DNA of 5,047 nt from JAYWDA01 sp043779185. Lineage in GTDB: Bacteria > Bdellovibrionota > Bdellovibrionia > Bdellovibrionales > Bdellovibrionaceae. The position numbers and the translations under genes were made by a program. The stretch covers positions 1-5,047 of the forward strand of contig JAYWEQ010000116.1 of NCBI GenBank assembly GCA_043779185.1, written 5' to 3'. The notes beneath the pieces were generated by a model, which was not told the origin of the DNA, did not search any database, and worked only from the letters and a program-made list of their open reading frames with translations. Shown here piece after piece: positions 1 to 5,047 of the stretch. Within the stretch, counting starts at the first letter, position 1. The number at the start of each line of letters is the position of its first letter.

Positions 1-633
1 TCTGGAGTTTCCCCGTCTTATCAAGAGATTAGGGAAAATTTTGGATTCTCATCGTTTAATTCTGTTCAGAACTATTTAAAGCAACTTCGCGATAAGGGCT
101 ATATCTCTTGGAACCAAAACCAAAAGCGTTCTCTTGAAGTGCTGCACTCTTCTGAAAAAATTCGTAATGACTTAAAACTAACGCAGTCAGGGCCTCGTCA
201 GGCACCGCTTCTCCAAGCATCTGATGAGGTCCTGGCCCTTCCCTTTTTAGGAAAAGTGGCGGCTGGAATTCCCCTTGAAAGGGTCGAGTCCGGGGAAACG
301 ATTCCTGTTTTAAGATCCTTTGTTCGCGATGCTTCAAAAACCTTTGTGCTTAAAGTCGAAGGCGATTCAATGATCGACGAAGGCATTTTGGATGGCGATT
401 TGATTCTGGTGCAATCCCAGCCTTCGGCCAAAAATGGGGATCTGGTTGTAGCTACCGTGGAGGATGAGTCCACCGTTAAACGATACTATCTTCGCCCCTA
501 TCCCTACGGGGAGCTGAAGGAAATGATGGTTGAATTACGACCCTCAAATCCTAAGATGAATTCGCTTTGGTACTCACCGGATGAAGTCAGCGTCCGAGGC
601 TTAGTGACGGGCTTGATCCGCAATTATCTCTAG
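1..633 (+). CDS. lexA: LexA, SOS repressor/self-cleaving protease (5'-truncated by window edge)
   Basis: LexA represses DNA-damage genes and inactivates itself by RecA-stimulated autocleavage. The frame is open from base 1, giving 210 residues. About 21 N-terminal residues are missing, judged by alignment to E. coli LexA from memory. Residues 1-50 match the winged helix-turn-helix (SPSYQEIRENFGF, then a recognition helix SFNSVQNYLKQL and wing KGYI). The linker leads to the cleavage site, Ala-Gly in VAAGIPL (bases 262-267). The catalytic Ser lies in EGDSM (367-369) and the Lys in STVKR (478-480). The C-terminus GLVTGLIRN is typical of the family. A GTG at 139 could be taken as a start, but it would delete the DNA-binding domain and is wrong. 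The loop between VKR and the final strands is longer than in E. coli LexA. The promoter, and any LexA box on it, lies outside the window. I found no TTAC-N3-GTAA box, reported for Bdellovibrio LexA, inside the window. Confidence 0.95.
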   Translation, partial: SGVSPSYQEIRENFGFSSFNSVQNYLKQLRDKGYISWNQNQKRSLEVLHSSEKIRNDLKLTQSGPRQAPLLQASDEVLALPFLGKVAAGIPLERVESGETIPVLRSFVRDASKTFVLKVEGDSMIDEGILDGDLILVQSQPSAKNGDLVVATVEDESTVKRYYLRPYPYGELKEMMVELRPSNPKMNSLWYSPDEVSVRGLVTGLIRNYL

Positions 634-683
634 TAGACCTTTGTAGGTATTTGTTTTCTCAGAAGTATTAGGCAATTACTTTT

Positions 684-689
684 CATAAT
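684..689 (+). promoter_or_regulatory. Possible -10 element for the small-gene pair
   Basis: CATAAT differs from TATAAT at one base and lies 21 bases before the ATG at 711, so a transcript would have a leader of about 15 bases. I see no convincing -35 hexamer at the right distance. The downstream genes could instead be read through from lexA, since no strong terminator separates them. Confidence 0.3.
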
Positions 690-710
690 GCAATCCGTAG
701 AATCTTATCT

Positions 711-1040
711 ATGAAGAACGAAGCTAAGTTAATTTTCATCATTGCTGGAATTTGTTTATTGGCGCTAGGGCTTGGAAAAGCCCTTCACTTAAGCTTTCAT
801 CCGGACACTTTCCAAATTGGCTACACGGTATTTTCAGAAAAAGGCGAAGAATTTCGGGGCTTCATTCCAGAAAAGAAAAATATTCCAATATCTAATTCTT
901 GCAACCAAAAATGTGATGAGTCTCCGTCGGCTTTTACGATGCAATGTCGCCAAGAAGGCCACCAAGTTTATTCTGGTCCTTGCTGTGAGAGCCTATGTTC
1001 TGCTAGGTTGGTGACTTCCAACCAAGGACCAAGTTTATGA
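711..1040 (+). CDS. Small exported or membrane-anchored cysteine-rich protein, unknown function
   Basis: I do not recognise the family. The 109-residue product begins with a short charged segment (MKNEAK) and a hydrophobic stretch at about residues 7-22, as in a signal peptide or signal anchor. A possible signal peptidase I site follows GKA (residues 22-24), but the segment may stay as an anchor. No lipobox is present. The mature part has six cysteines packed into residues 64-96, spaced C-x3-C-x10-C-x11-CC-x3-C, which suggests disulfides outside the cytoplasm or a metal site. The ATG at 711 is the only start that includes the hydrophobic segment; there is little Shine-Dalgarno signal before it. 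Its TGA overlaps the ATG of the next small gene, so the two are probably co-translated. It lies 77 bases after lexA on the same strand, but nothing ties it to the SOS response. Confidence 0.7.
   Translation: MKNEAKLIFIIAGICLLALGLGKALHLSFHPDTFQIGYTVFSEKGEEFRGFIPEKKNIPISNSCNQKCDESPSAFTMQCRQEGHQVYSGPCCESLCSARLVTSNQGPSL
1024..1028 (+). promoter_or_regulatory. Shine-Dalgarno site for the 37-residue ORF
   Basis: AAGGA ends 8 bases before the ATG at 1037, inside the 3' end of the preceding gene. Together with the ATGA overlap it is the main support for the very short downstream ORF being translated. Confidence 0.6.
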
Positions 1041-1150
1041 ACGACCATGAAAAGCAAATCGCTAAAGAAATGATTCCTTTTTTGCTGAACGCTATTTGGC
1101 CCATTTTAATTATTGTGGTCATTGCAAAAATTTGGGGCCCCTCTTACTAA
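1037..1150 (+). CDS. 37-residue single-span small membrane protein, translationally coupled
   Basis: The product starts MNDHEKQIAKEM, a polar amphipathic segment. A hydrophobic stretch follows at about residues 13-30 (IPFLLNAIWPILIIVVIA), and it ends KIWGPSY. One transmembrane helix is expected, with the charged N-terminus probably cytoplasmic. The ATG overlaps the TGA of the cysteine-rich gene (ATGA) and has an AAGGA ribosome site 8 bases upstream, the pattern of real coupled genes. The stop at 1148-1150 leaves 9 bases before the convergent acyltransferase-PilZ gene ends. Automatic annotation would usually skip it because of its length. Function is unknown; the context suggests a partner of the cysteine-rich protein at the membrane. 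Confidence 0.6.
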   Translation: MNDHEKQIAKEMIPFLLNAIWPILIIVVIAKIWGPSY

Positions 1151-1159
1151 AAGGCCCTT

Positions 1160-2410
1160 CTAGGAAGCTCGCCTAAGCGGTAACCAGTTTCTGATTTCAC
1201 TTTGAACTTCCTGAATTTGCTGATCAAAACGAACGCCATATCCGTGCCCATAACGCAGTTGCAGTTGATTGTTCTGCCATGAGGTTCGGCCACTGACGCG
1301 CACTTGGGCGGCACCCAATTTAAAACTTAAAGACAAGCTTGTGTGCCTTCCTAAAATTTCATTGGGAACTTCGACAAAACATCCTCGGGCGGTGACGTCG
1401 CGAACGCGACCTAAAAGAACTTGTTGGCCGACCTGAACTGCGGCTCGGGAAGAAATTGGAATGCGAAATTCTTTGAGGGTCATATCTCGTTCTAGATTCA
1501 AAAATATTTCAATCTCTCCTTCGCCAAAAAACTGCAAGTACATTTCTAGAAAGATCTGCCGCGTGGCCAAATCTAAATCTTCATATAAATTCGTTCGTTT
1601 TAAGAAAAAATACTGTAATAGATCGGGCGTCATTACTGGATGCATAATTTGCCCTTCACTGGTGCCGGGATAGCGAAATCGACTGTCCTCAAGGGCAATA
1701 AAGGCCGCCGTATTTTTGCTATGTTGAAGGGACGAAAACGACCGAGAAAAATAATTTTGGCTTTTGCCATCCAAGGCCCTTGCCAGCAAGACAGTTTGGG
1801 CCGATTTTGCAGAATGAAACCTGATCACTTCGCTTTTTTTTCTGAAATACCAATTCTTACAAAAAGACTTTGCGACTTGCGGGTGAACATTCAAGATCAC
1901 CTGTTCCGACCCCATATATTTTTTGACATAATTCAGCGCGTACTTCATCAGTAAATGAGCCAAAGCCTCAGACCAGCCTTGAAATCCCTTCTCCACAACA
2001 AAAGATGAAAGCTCGACAGTCTCTTCGCCGGTTTTTCTTAACTGATTAATTTCATCGGTAAAATATTTTTCAGCTGGTAAACCTAAAGGCGAGTCCGCCA
2101 CCAAAGTCATCGAAGCAATCAATAAATTTTTATATTTTACGACAATATGGTTGGTTTGCGGAAGAAAATGATAAATCGTACAGCGTAAACCTGATGCCTG
2201 GGGCTTCATCAGTCCTCGGGAAAGATAGCTTTCGTGTTGCAAGCGAAAAATGGCTTCTAAATCCTCTTGGGTTCTAGCAATTTCAATCACAAAATTTGAA
2301 TCCCACACTAGGTCAGGAATCAGATAACCGATATGGCTCATTCGCTGACTCCAGAAGTGAGCGTACGATTTTAAAGCTTCGGAAATTCCATTTAACAGTT
2401 TTTTTATCAT
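1160..2410 (-). CDS. FeeM/GNAT-like N-acyltransferase fused to a C-terminal PilZ domain
   Basis: This is a 416-residue two-domain protein. Residues about 38-210 resemble the N-acyl amino acid synthase FeeM/GNAT fold: an entry helix (LEAIFRLQHESYLSRG, 51-66), the strand VELSSFVVEKGF (132-143) and a segment ILNVHPQVAKSFCKNWYF (172-189) typical of the acyl-donor end. FeeM relatives join a fatty acyl chain from acyl carrier protein to an amino acid amine; the substrate here is unknown. Residues about 213-310 are a helical linker. Residues about 312-410 form a PilZ-type barrel, with the motif DVTARG (338-343) in place of (D/N)xSxxG and a GVRF strand (392-395). The RxxxR motif is incomplete: LKEFR (312-316) has Leu at the first Arg. 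c-di-GMP binding is therefore doubtful. No signal peptide or membrane segment is seen. The ATG overlaps the kinase stop (ATGA), so the two are probably co-translated. The acyltransferase assignment is less certain than PilZ. Confidence 0.75.
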   Translation of the reverse strand: MIKKLLNGISEALKSYAHFWSQRMSHIGYLIPDLVWDSNFVIEIARTQEDLEAIFRLQHESYLSRGLMKPQASGLRCTIYHFLPQTNHIVVKYKNLLIASMTLVADSPLGLPAEKYFTDEINQLRKTGEETVELSSFVVEKGFQGWSEALAHLLMKYALNYVKKYMGSEQVILNVHPQVAKSFCKNWYFRKKSEVIRFHSAKSAQTVLLARALDGKSQNYFSRSFSSLQHSKNTAAFIALEDSRFRYPGTSEGQIMHPVMTPDLLQYFFLKRTNLYEDLDLATRQIFLEMYLQFFGEGEIEIFLNLERDMTLKEFRIPISSRAAVQVGQQVLLGRVRDVTARGCFVEVPNEILGRHTSLSLSFKLGAAQVRVSGRTSWQNNQLQLRYGHGYGVRFDQQIQEVQSEIRNWLPLRRAS

Positions 2411-3441
2411 AAATCGTCCTTACTTTGGATACGGAATTTTTTTCGAACTTTGAAAAGAAATTTACTTTCAAATTTTTCAATGACATCACTTGAAATCATC
2501 GGGCTTTTGGTAATTTCAGTGGGCGCTTCGTCACCCAAGCCCGCCGCCTGGTCGGTTTCATAACCACATAATCTATTTTGCAAATTTTGATAATGCTGAA
2601 AGAATTCTTTTTTCATAAATTCAGCGAGCTCGGTCGGCGTAAATTCAGGGTAATTTTTATTAAGTATGCCACGCAGTTCTCGGGAAAAATCGTCCATGGT
2701 TTGAAACCGCTGATCCAGGCTGGGGCTTAACGACTTTTGAACGCAGGCAATAAGTTCGGTGCCAACATGGTGATTTAGCTCTTGGATGGGCTGAATTTCT
2801 TGATCGCGACCCTTGTAACCACGACAGCCAGTTAAGACCTCGTACAGAACAAGGCCCAACGAAAAAATATCACTGCGATGATCCAGTTTTTCACAGTTTA
2901 TTTGTTCGGGGCTCATGTAGTTTATTTTTCCTTTTAAAACACCCGCCTGAGTTTCTTCACCGTAACCCCTGACCTTAGCGACGCCAAAATCGATGACTTT
3001 AATTTCACCAGAATAACTGATCATAATATTGGCCGGACTGATATCTCGGTGAATCGTGATGTCATGGGCTGAATAAAGCCCCGACGCGGCTTCGGCGATC
3101 AAGTACAAAGCCATCGCCATCGGAAGTTGGCCTTTCTTTTTTTGAATCTCGCGCAGAATCTGACTTAAATTAAGACCATGCACCAGTTCCATCACAAGGA
3201 AACATTGTCCGTCGACTGTTCCAAAATCATAAATAGAAATTAGATTACGATGCTGAAGTTGCATAGCAACCCTGGCTTCGGCCTTAAACATGTCGATAAA
3301 ATCCGGACTTTCACTTAAATCTGGAAGAATTTTTTTAATCGCAACGAATTTGCCTAGGCCCATAGCCGCTGTTGACCTTGCCAAAAAGACTTCGGCCATA
3401 CCACCCGCTGCAATTTTTTGAATGATTTTATATTTATCCAT
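2407..3441 (-). CDS. Hanks-type serine/threonine protein kinase, cytosolic
   Basis: The 344-residue protein transfers phosphate from ATP to Ser/Thr of unknown targets. All core motifs are visible: glycine loop AAGGMAEVFLA (11-21, first Gly replaced by Ala), VAIKK with the ATP-anchoring Lys36, helix-C Glu55, HRDISPAN (131-138; base Asp133, Asn138), DFG (151-153), activation segment ending YMSPEQ (175-180) and the HRSD motif (188-191). Ser replaces the usual Lys in the HRDxKPxN loop, as in many deltaproteobacterial kinases, so the enzyme is probably active. The kinase fold ends near 262. The remaining 80 residues contain no PASTA, FHA or membrane segment. They carry a Thr/Ser-rich patch (TEITKSPMISS, 308-318) and a basic tail (KVRKKFR, 331-337) that could be phosphorylation or docking sites. 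It overlaps the acyltransferase-PilZ gene by ATGA, which makes that protein the first substrate to suspect. The ATG at 3441 lacks a strong ribosome site. Confidence 0.93.
   Translation of the reverse strand: MDKYKIIQKIAAGGMAEVFLARSTAAMGLGKFVAIKKILPDLSESPDFIDMFKAEARVAMQLQHRNLISIYDFGTVDGQCFLVMELVHGLNLSQILREIQKKKGQLPMAMALYLIAEAASGLYSAHDITIHRDISPANIMISYSGEIKVIDFGVAKVRGYGEETQAGVLKGKINYMSPEQINCEKLDHRSDIFSLGLVLYEVLTGCRGYKGRDQEIQPIQELNHHVGTELIACVQKSLSPSLDQRFQTMDDFSRELRGILNKNYPEFTPTELAEFMKKEFFQHYQNLQNRLCGYETDQAAGLGDEAPTEITKSPMISSDVIEKFESKFLFKVRKKFRIQSKDDL
2417..2421 (-). promoter_or_regulatory. Shine-Dalgarno site for the acyltransferase-PilZ gene
   Basis: Read on the minus strand, AAGGA ends 6 bases before the ATG at 2410-2408 and lies within the last codons of the kinase gene. 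It supports this start and coupled translation of the pair. Confidence 0.65.
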
Positions 3442-3454
3442 AAATCTTAGACCT

Positions 3455-3463
3455 AGTATAACA
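3455..3463 (-). promoter_or_regulatory. Extended -10 promoter for the kinase-acyltransferase operon
   Basis: On the minus strand the bases read TGTTATACT, an extended -10 (TGn) followed by TATACT, one mismatch from TATAAT. It ends 13 bases before the kinase ATG, so the leader would be very short. No good -35 lies 17 bases upstream, which extended -10 promoters can tolerate. A TTGACA sits further up (3497-3502, minus strand) but is about 36 bases from the -10, too far to pair with it. Confidence 0.45.
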
Positions 3464-3493
3464 CTTCAAAATGCGATTGTGTTTTTACAGTAC

Positions 3494-3504
3494 AGTTGTC
3501 AACT
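3494..3504. promoter_or_regulatory. 11-base palindrome AGTTGTCAACT, possible operator
   Basis: A perfect inverted repeat with 5-base arms around a central T lies about 30 bases upstream of the kinase -10 element. Its position and symmetry would suit a dimeric regulator. No known regulator site is recognised, and an 11-base palindrome may also arise by chance. Confidence 0.3.
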
Positions 3505-3506
3505 TT

Positions 3507-3534
3507 ATCAGCAGCTCAAAATTAGACTGCTGAT
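3507..3534. other. Hairpin between the HTH-ATPase and kinase genes
   Basis: ATCAGCAG (3507-3514) pairs perfectly with CTGCTGAT (3527-3534), an 8-bp stem around a 12-base A/T-rich loop. It lies 44-71 bases past the HTH-ATPase stop. On the minus strand it is followed by AAAG and not a U run, so it is not a classical intrinsic terminator. It may protect the 3' end of the ATPase message or attenuate read-through into the kinase gene. Confidence 0.5.
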
Positions 3535-3577
3535 TTAGTGTTGAACTTGTTGTCATAATTTTTAGGATTTTTGTCGT

Positions 3578-4696
3578 CTAATTTGTCGCTTTGAATTGAT
3601 AGACCGCTTTCAAACCTTTTTCTGAAGGCACTAGCTTCTGATGGCACACGCCAATCAAAGCGGCCTCAAGGTTCTGATCTGTATATTTCTGAATTTGCGC
3701 AAGCGCATCTTCACAGGAAATCGCGTGCCATTGTAAGATCACCAGATGCCCTGTCATTGCAGCCGTCAGTGCTTTTTCAACAGTGATTTTTTCTAGCCCC
3801 TGATAGTGGCCCAAACCAAAGGCGATGACATCCGGATCTGAATACATAATTCGATCAAACGCCATTTCAAACTCCTCGACAGTTTTTCTGGGGAGCTCGA
3901 CTTGATTGATCCCTTCAATCATAATTTCCACAGGGTTTTCGACAGTAAAGATCGCGTGATTGAGGCTTTGAGCTTCTAGCAGCAAAGACTGAACAGTCGT
4001 TGTCTTGCCCGAGCCCGCAACGCCACACACGATGATCAAGCCACTTTTTTTCTTCGCCCAATTTTTGAAAATTTGTAAGCTTTCAGGATCACCATTCGTA
4101 ATCTTTTCTAAGGGCATGACATCTTGCTGAGGATTCCAAAGCTGTAAAGTGATCCGCGGGCCTGCGACAGTTTCAATTTTCTGATATCGCACTTGCAAAG
4201 CCTGCCCCTGCTCGCGGTGCAAATGCAAACGGCGCATATTTTCTTCTCGCATGGGAGAAGAGATTTCCCTTAAACCTTGATCCAAAGTATTAAACGTCGA
4301 CTCTTGCAGCAAGGTTAGATGGTCAAATCCTTTACGCTGCCTGTAACGGACTTCATATTTTCCTTGATTGGGTTCGACGTGAATTAATCGTGTTCCGTGA
4401 TCATAAGCGTCCCAAATTAACTGTTCAGCTAAAGCTTGGTTCTTTGTTTCCATTTTTAGATCCCTCCTAGATCTTTTTAATAATAAGTTCTGTAGCTCTA
4501 ATAATTCTTTTTGTGTTTGAATCTGCGGACCTTTGCCAGAAATATGAATCTCTAATTCATCTTGCAGAAATCGCCATTGCCTCCCCAGCTTATGGCCCGG
4601 TACTTTCCCCGCTTGCAGCCACTTGTACATCGTGCTTGGAGTGGTTTTTAGAAACTGCACAGCCTCATCGAAATCCAAATAAGATCTATTTTCCAT
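3578..4696 (-). CDS. HTH_17/MerR-like DNA-binding domain fused to a divergent PilT/GspE-type secretion ATPase
   Basis: The product has 372 residues. Residues 5-53 form an excisionase/MerR-type helix-turn-helix (YLDFDEAVQFLKTTPSTMYK, then WLQAGKVPG and the wing GRQWRF). A charged linker (57-85) leads to a type II/IV secretion ATPase domain: a remnant of the N2 domain (HGTRLIHVEP, 100-109), Walker A GVAGSGKT (225-232, Lys231), an altered Asp box (TVENPVE, 251-257, Asn for Asp), DPDV (287-290), TGH (315-317) with His324, and the C-terminal HQKLVP (352-357). Where active relatives have GE(I/M)RD this one has GLGHYQ (294-299), so the Walker B catalytic Glu is Leu295, with a local insertion of about four residues. 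ATP binding looks possible but hydrolysis doubtful. No pilus or secretion partner genes are nearby. The repeat array over its own start suggests that it binds its own promoter. It may be a regulator built from a pilus-motor fold. Confidence 0.85.
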   Translation of the reverse strand: MENRSYLDFDEAVQFLKTTPSTMYKWLQAGKVPGHKLGRQWRFLQDELEIHISGKGPQIQTQKELLELQNLLLKRSRRDLKMETKNQALAEQLIWDAYDHGTRLIHVEPNQGKYEVRYRQRKGFDHLTLLQESTFNTLDQGLREISSPMREENMRRLHLHREQGQALQVRYQKIETVAGPRITLQLWNPQQDVMPLEKITNGDPESLQIFKNWAKKKSGLIIVCGVAGSGKTTTVQSLLLEAQSLNHAIFTVENPVEIMIEGINQVELPRKTVEEFEMAFDRIMYSDPDVIAFGLGHYQGLEKITVEKALTAAMTGHLVILQWHAISCEDALAQIQKYTDQNLEAALIGVCHQKLVPSEKGLKAVYQFKATN

Positions 4697-4748
4697 ATTT
4701 ATCCATTATTATCTTTTGTTATCTATTGTAAATCTTAATTATCCATAT
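4689..4748. repeat. Six tandem 10-base direct repeats (TTATCYATTR), probable operator array
   Basis: Units on the plus strand begin at 4689, 4699, 4709, 4719, 4729 and 4739: TTTTCCATAT, TTATCCATTA, TTATCTTTTG, TTATCTATTG, TAAATCTTAA, TTATCCATAT. TTATC occurs four times in exact register (4699, 4709, 4719, 4739); the first and last units differ at one base, and the fifth is degenerate. The first unit covers the start codon of the HTH-ATPase gene and the second its weak GGA ribosome site. The 10-base period would put every site on one face of the helix, suiting a protein that polymerises head to tail, such as MerR-like BldC or phage Xis. Confidence 0.7.
4725..4730 (-). promoter_or_regulatory. 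Possible -10 element of the HTH-ATPase gene, inside the repeat array
   Basis: On the minus strand the bases read TACAAT, one mismatch from TATAAT, 28 bases upstream of the ATG. The matching -35 position is poor. It overlaps the fourth and fifth repeats, so protein bound to the array would hide it. Confidence 0.35.
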
Positions 4749-4810
4749 CGGATGGTAAATTCAAAGAAAAAGGCTAGAAAAGCAGGACCAACAGCCAGCC
4801 ACGGGTTGCG

Positions 4811-4826
4811 ATTCAATCCATTGAAT
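4811..4826. repeat. Inverted repeat ATTCAAT-CC-ATTGAAT
   Basis: A perfect 7-base inverted repeat with a 2-base spacer sits between the divergent HTH-ATPase and tRNA-Ser genes. Its right arm overlaps the TTGAAT that could be the tRNA -35 hexamer. It could be an operator or simply a cruciform-prone A/T-rich stretch. Confidence 0.4.
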
Positions 4827-4849
4827 TAGACTACGATTTGATTTAAAAC
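4821..4849 (+). promoter_or_regulatory. Possible tRNA-Ser promoter
   Basis: TTGAAT (4821-4826) and TAAAAC (4844-4849) are separated by 17 bases, each with four of six consensus bases. Transcription would begin near 4856, giving a short leader before the tRNA at 4869. Confidence 0.35.
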
Positions 4850-4868
4850 CTGTATTCATTCCGATTGC

Positions 4869-4958
4869 GGAGAGGTGGCCGAGTGGCTGATGGCGCACGC
4901 TTGGAAAGCGTGTTTAGGTTAATCCCTAACGAGAGTTCGAATCTCTCTCTCTCCGCCA
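4869..4958 (+). tRNA. tRNA-Ser, anticodon GGA
   Basis: This 90-base gene folds as a class II tRNA that reads UCC and UCU serine codons. The acceptor stem is GGAGAGG with TCTCTCC (last pair G-U), followed by discriminator G and an encoded CCA (4956-4958). The D arm has the GCCGAGTGGC pattern of tRNA-Ser. The anticodon stem CACGC/GCGTG holds loop TTGGAAA, with GGA at 4903-4905. The long variable arm (4913-4930) has stem TTAGG/CCTAA. The T arm is GAGAG-TTCGAAT-CTCTC. The discriminator G and long variable arm both fit serine. No integrase or duplicated tRNA end is seen nearby. Confidence 0.97.
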
Positions 4959-5047
4959 TTCTTCGCGGCTCAATGAAATGTTCGGAAAAATTCTCAAAGC
5001 AAATTAAACAGTTACTCAACCATTAACGCGAGCAAGCGTTCAGCGGA

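Noticed and set aside
637..648. ACCT-TTGT-AGGT stem followed by a T-rich stretch, as a lexA terminator
   Set aside because: The stem is only 4 bp and the following T run is interrupted, so it is too weak to call.
817..1014. 65-residue ORF in another plus-strand frame
   Set aside because: It lies wholly inside the cysteine-rich gene, has no ribosome site and its composition looks like a frame shadow.
1135..1157. GGGCC/GGCCC pairing between the convergent genes, as a bidirectional terminator
   Set aside because: It has about 5 bp with a 13-base loop, lies mostly in coding sequence, and has no T run on either strand.
3485..3495. TTACAGTACAG as a LexA box upstream of the kinase
   Set aside because: The right half does not read GTAA, so it fails the TTAC-N3-GTAA pattern.
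4513..4731. Plus-strand 72-residue ORF opposite the HTH-ATPase start
   Set aside because: It is antisense to a well-supported domain, and its end runs through the repeat array.
4956..5047. tRNA 3' end as an attachment site of an integrated element
   Set aside because: No integrase, no duplicated tRNA end and no change in sequence character are visible.
4973..5047. Gene start or terminator after the tRNA
   Set aside because: The ATG frames at 4973 and 4978 close within 18 codons. The AACGC/GCGTT hairpin (5025-5040) has 5 bp and no T run. The window ends too soon to say more.

Overview
The window reads as a piece of chromosome from a moderate-GC bacterium, most likely of the Bdellovibrionota/former deltaproteobacterial type. 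The basis is inference. The Hanks-type kinase has the HRDxSPxN catalytic loop and GGMAEVFLA glycine loop common in those groups. It sits beside a PilZ protein and a secretion-ATPase relative, as in organisms rich in such regulators. No marker gene fixes the genus.

Left side, plus strand. Bases 1-633 are the 3' nine-tenths or so of lexA, cut by the window edge. The reading frame is open from base 1 and includes the winged-helix DNA-binding domain, the Ala-Gly self-cleavage site and the Ser/Lys dyad. After a 77-base gap come two small genes joined by an ATGA overlap. One encodes a 109-residue exported or anchored protein with six clustered cysteines (711-1040). The other encodes a 37-residue single-span membrane protein (1037-1150).

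Centre, minus strand (transcribed right to left). Three larger genes lie in order. The first encodes an HTH_17/MerR-like DNA-binding domain fused to a PilT/GspE-type ATPase that lacks the Walker B glutamate (4696-3578). The second encodes a cytosolic Ser/Thr protein kinase (3441-2407). The third, overlapping the kinase by ATGA, encodes a FeeM/GNAT-like acyltransferase fused to a degenerate PilZ domain (2410-1160). The gap between the first and second genes holds an 8-bp hairpin, an 11-base palindrome and an extended -10 promoter, so the kinase-acyltransferase pair probably has its own promoter. My working idea is a signalling module in which phosphorylation and perhaps c-di-GMP or another ligand govern acyl transfer. 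That is inference.

Right side. Upstream of the HTH-ATPase gene, and running over its start codon, is an array of six 10-base direct repeats (consensus TTATCYATTR). Four carry TTATC in exact 10-base register. Such helically phased direct repeats are what a MerR-like/Xis-like domain could coat head to tail, so self-regulation of the fused gene is a testable prediction. A complete tRNA-Ser(GGA) with encoded CCA follows on the plus strand (4869-4958). The last 89 bases hold no supported gene.
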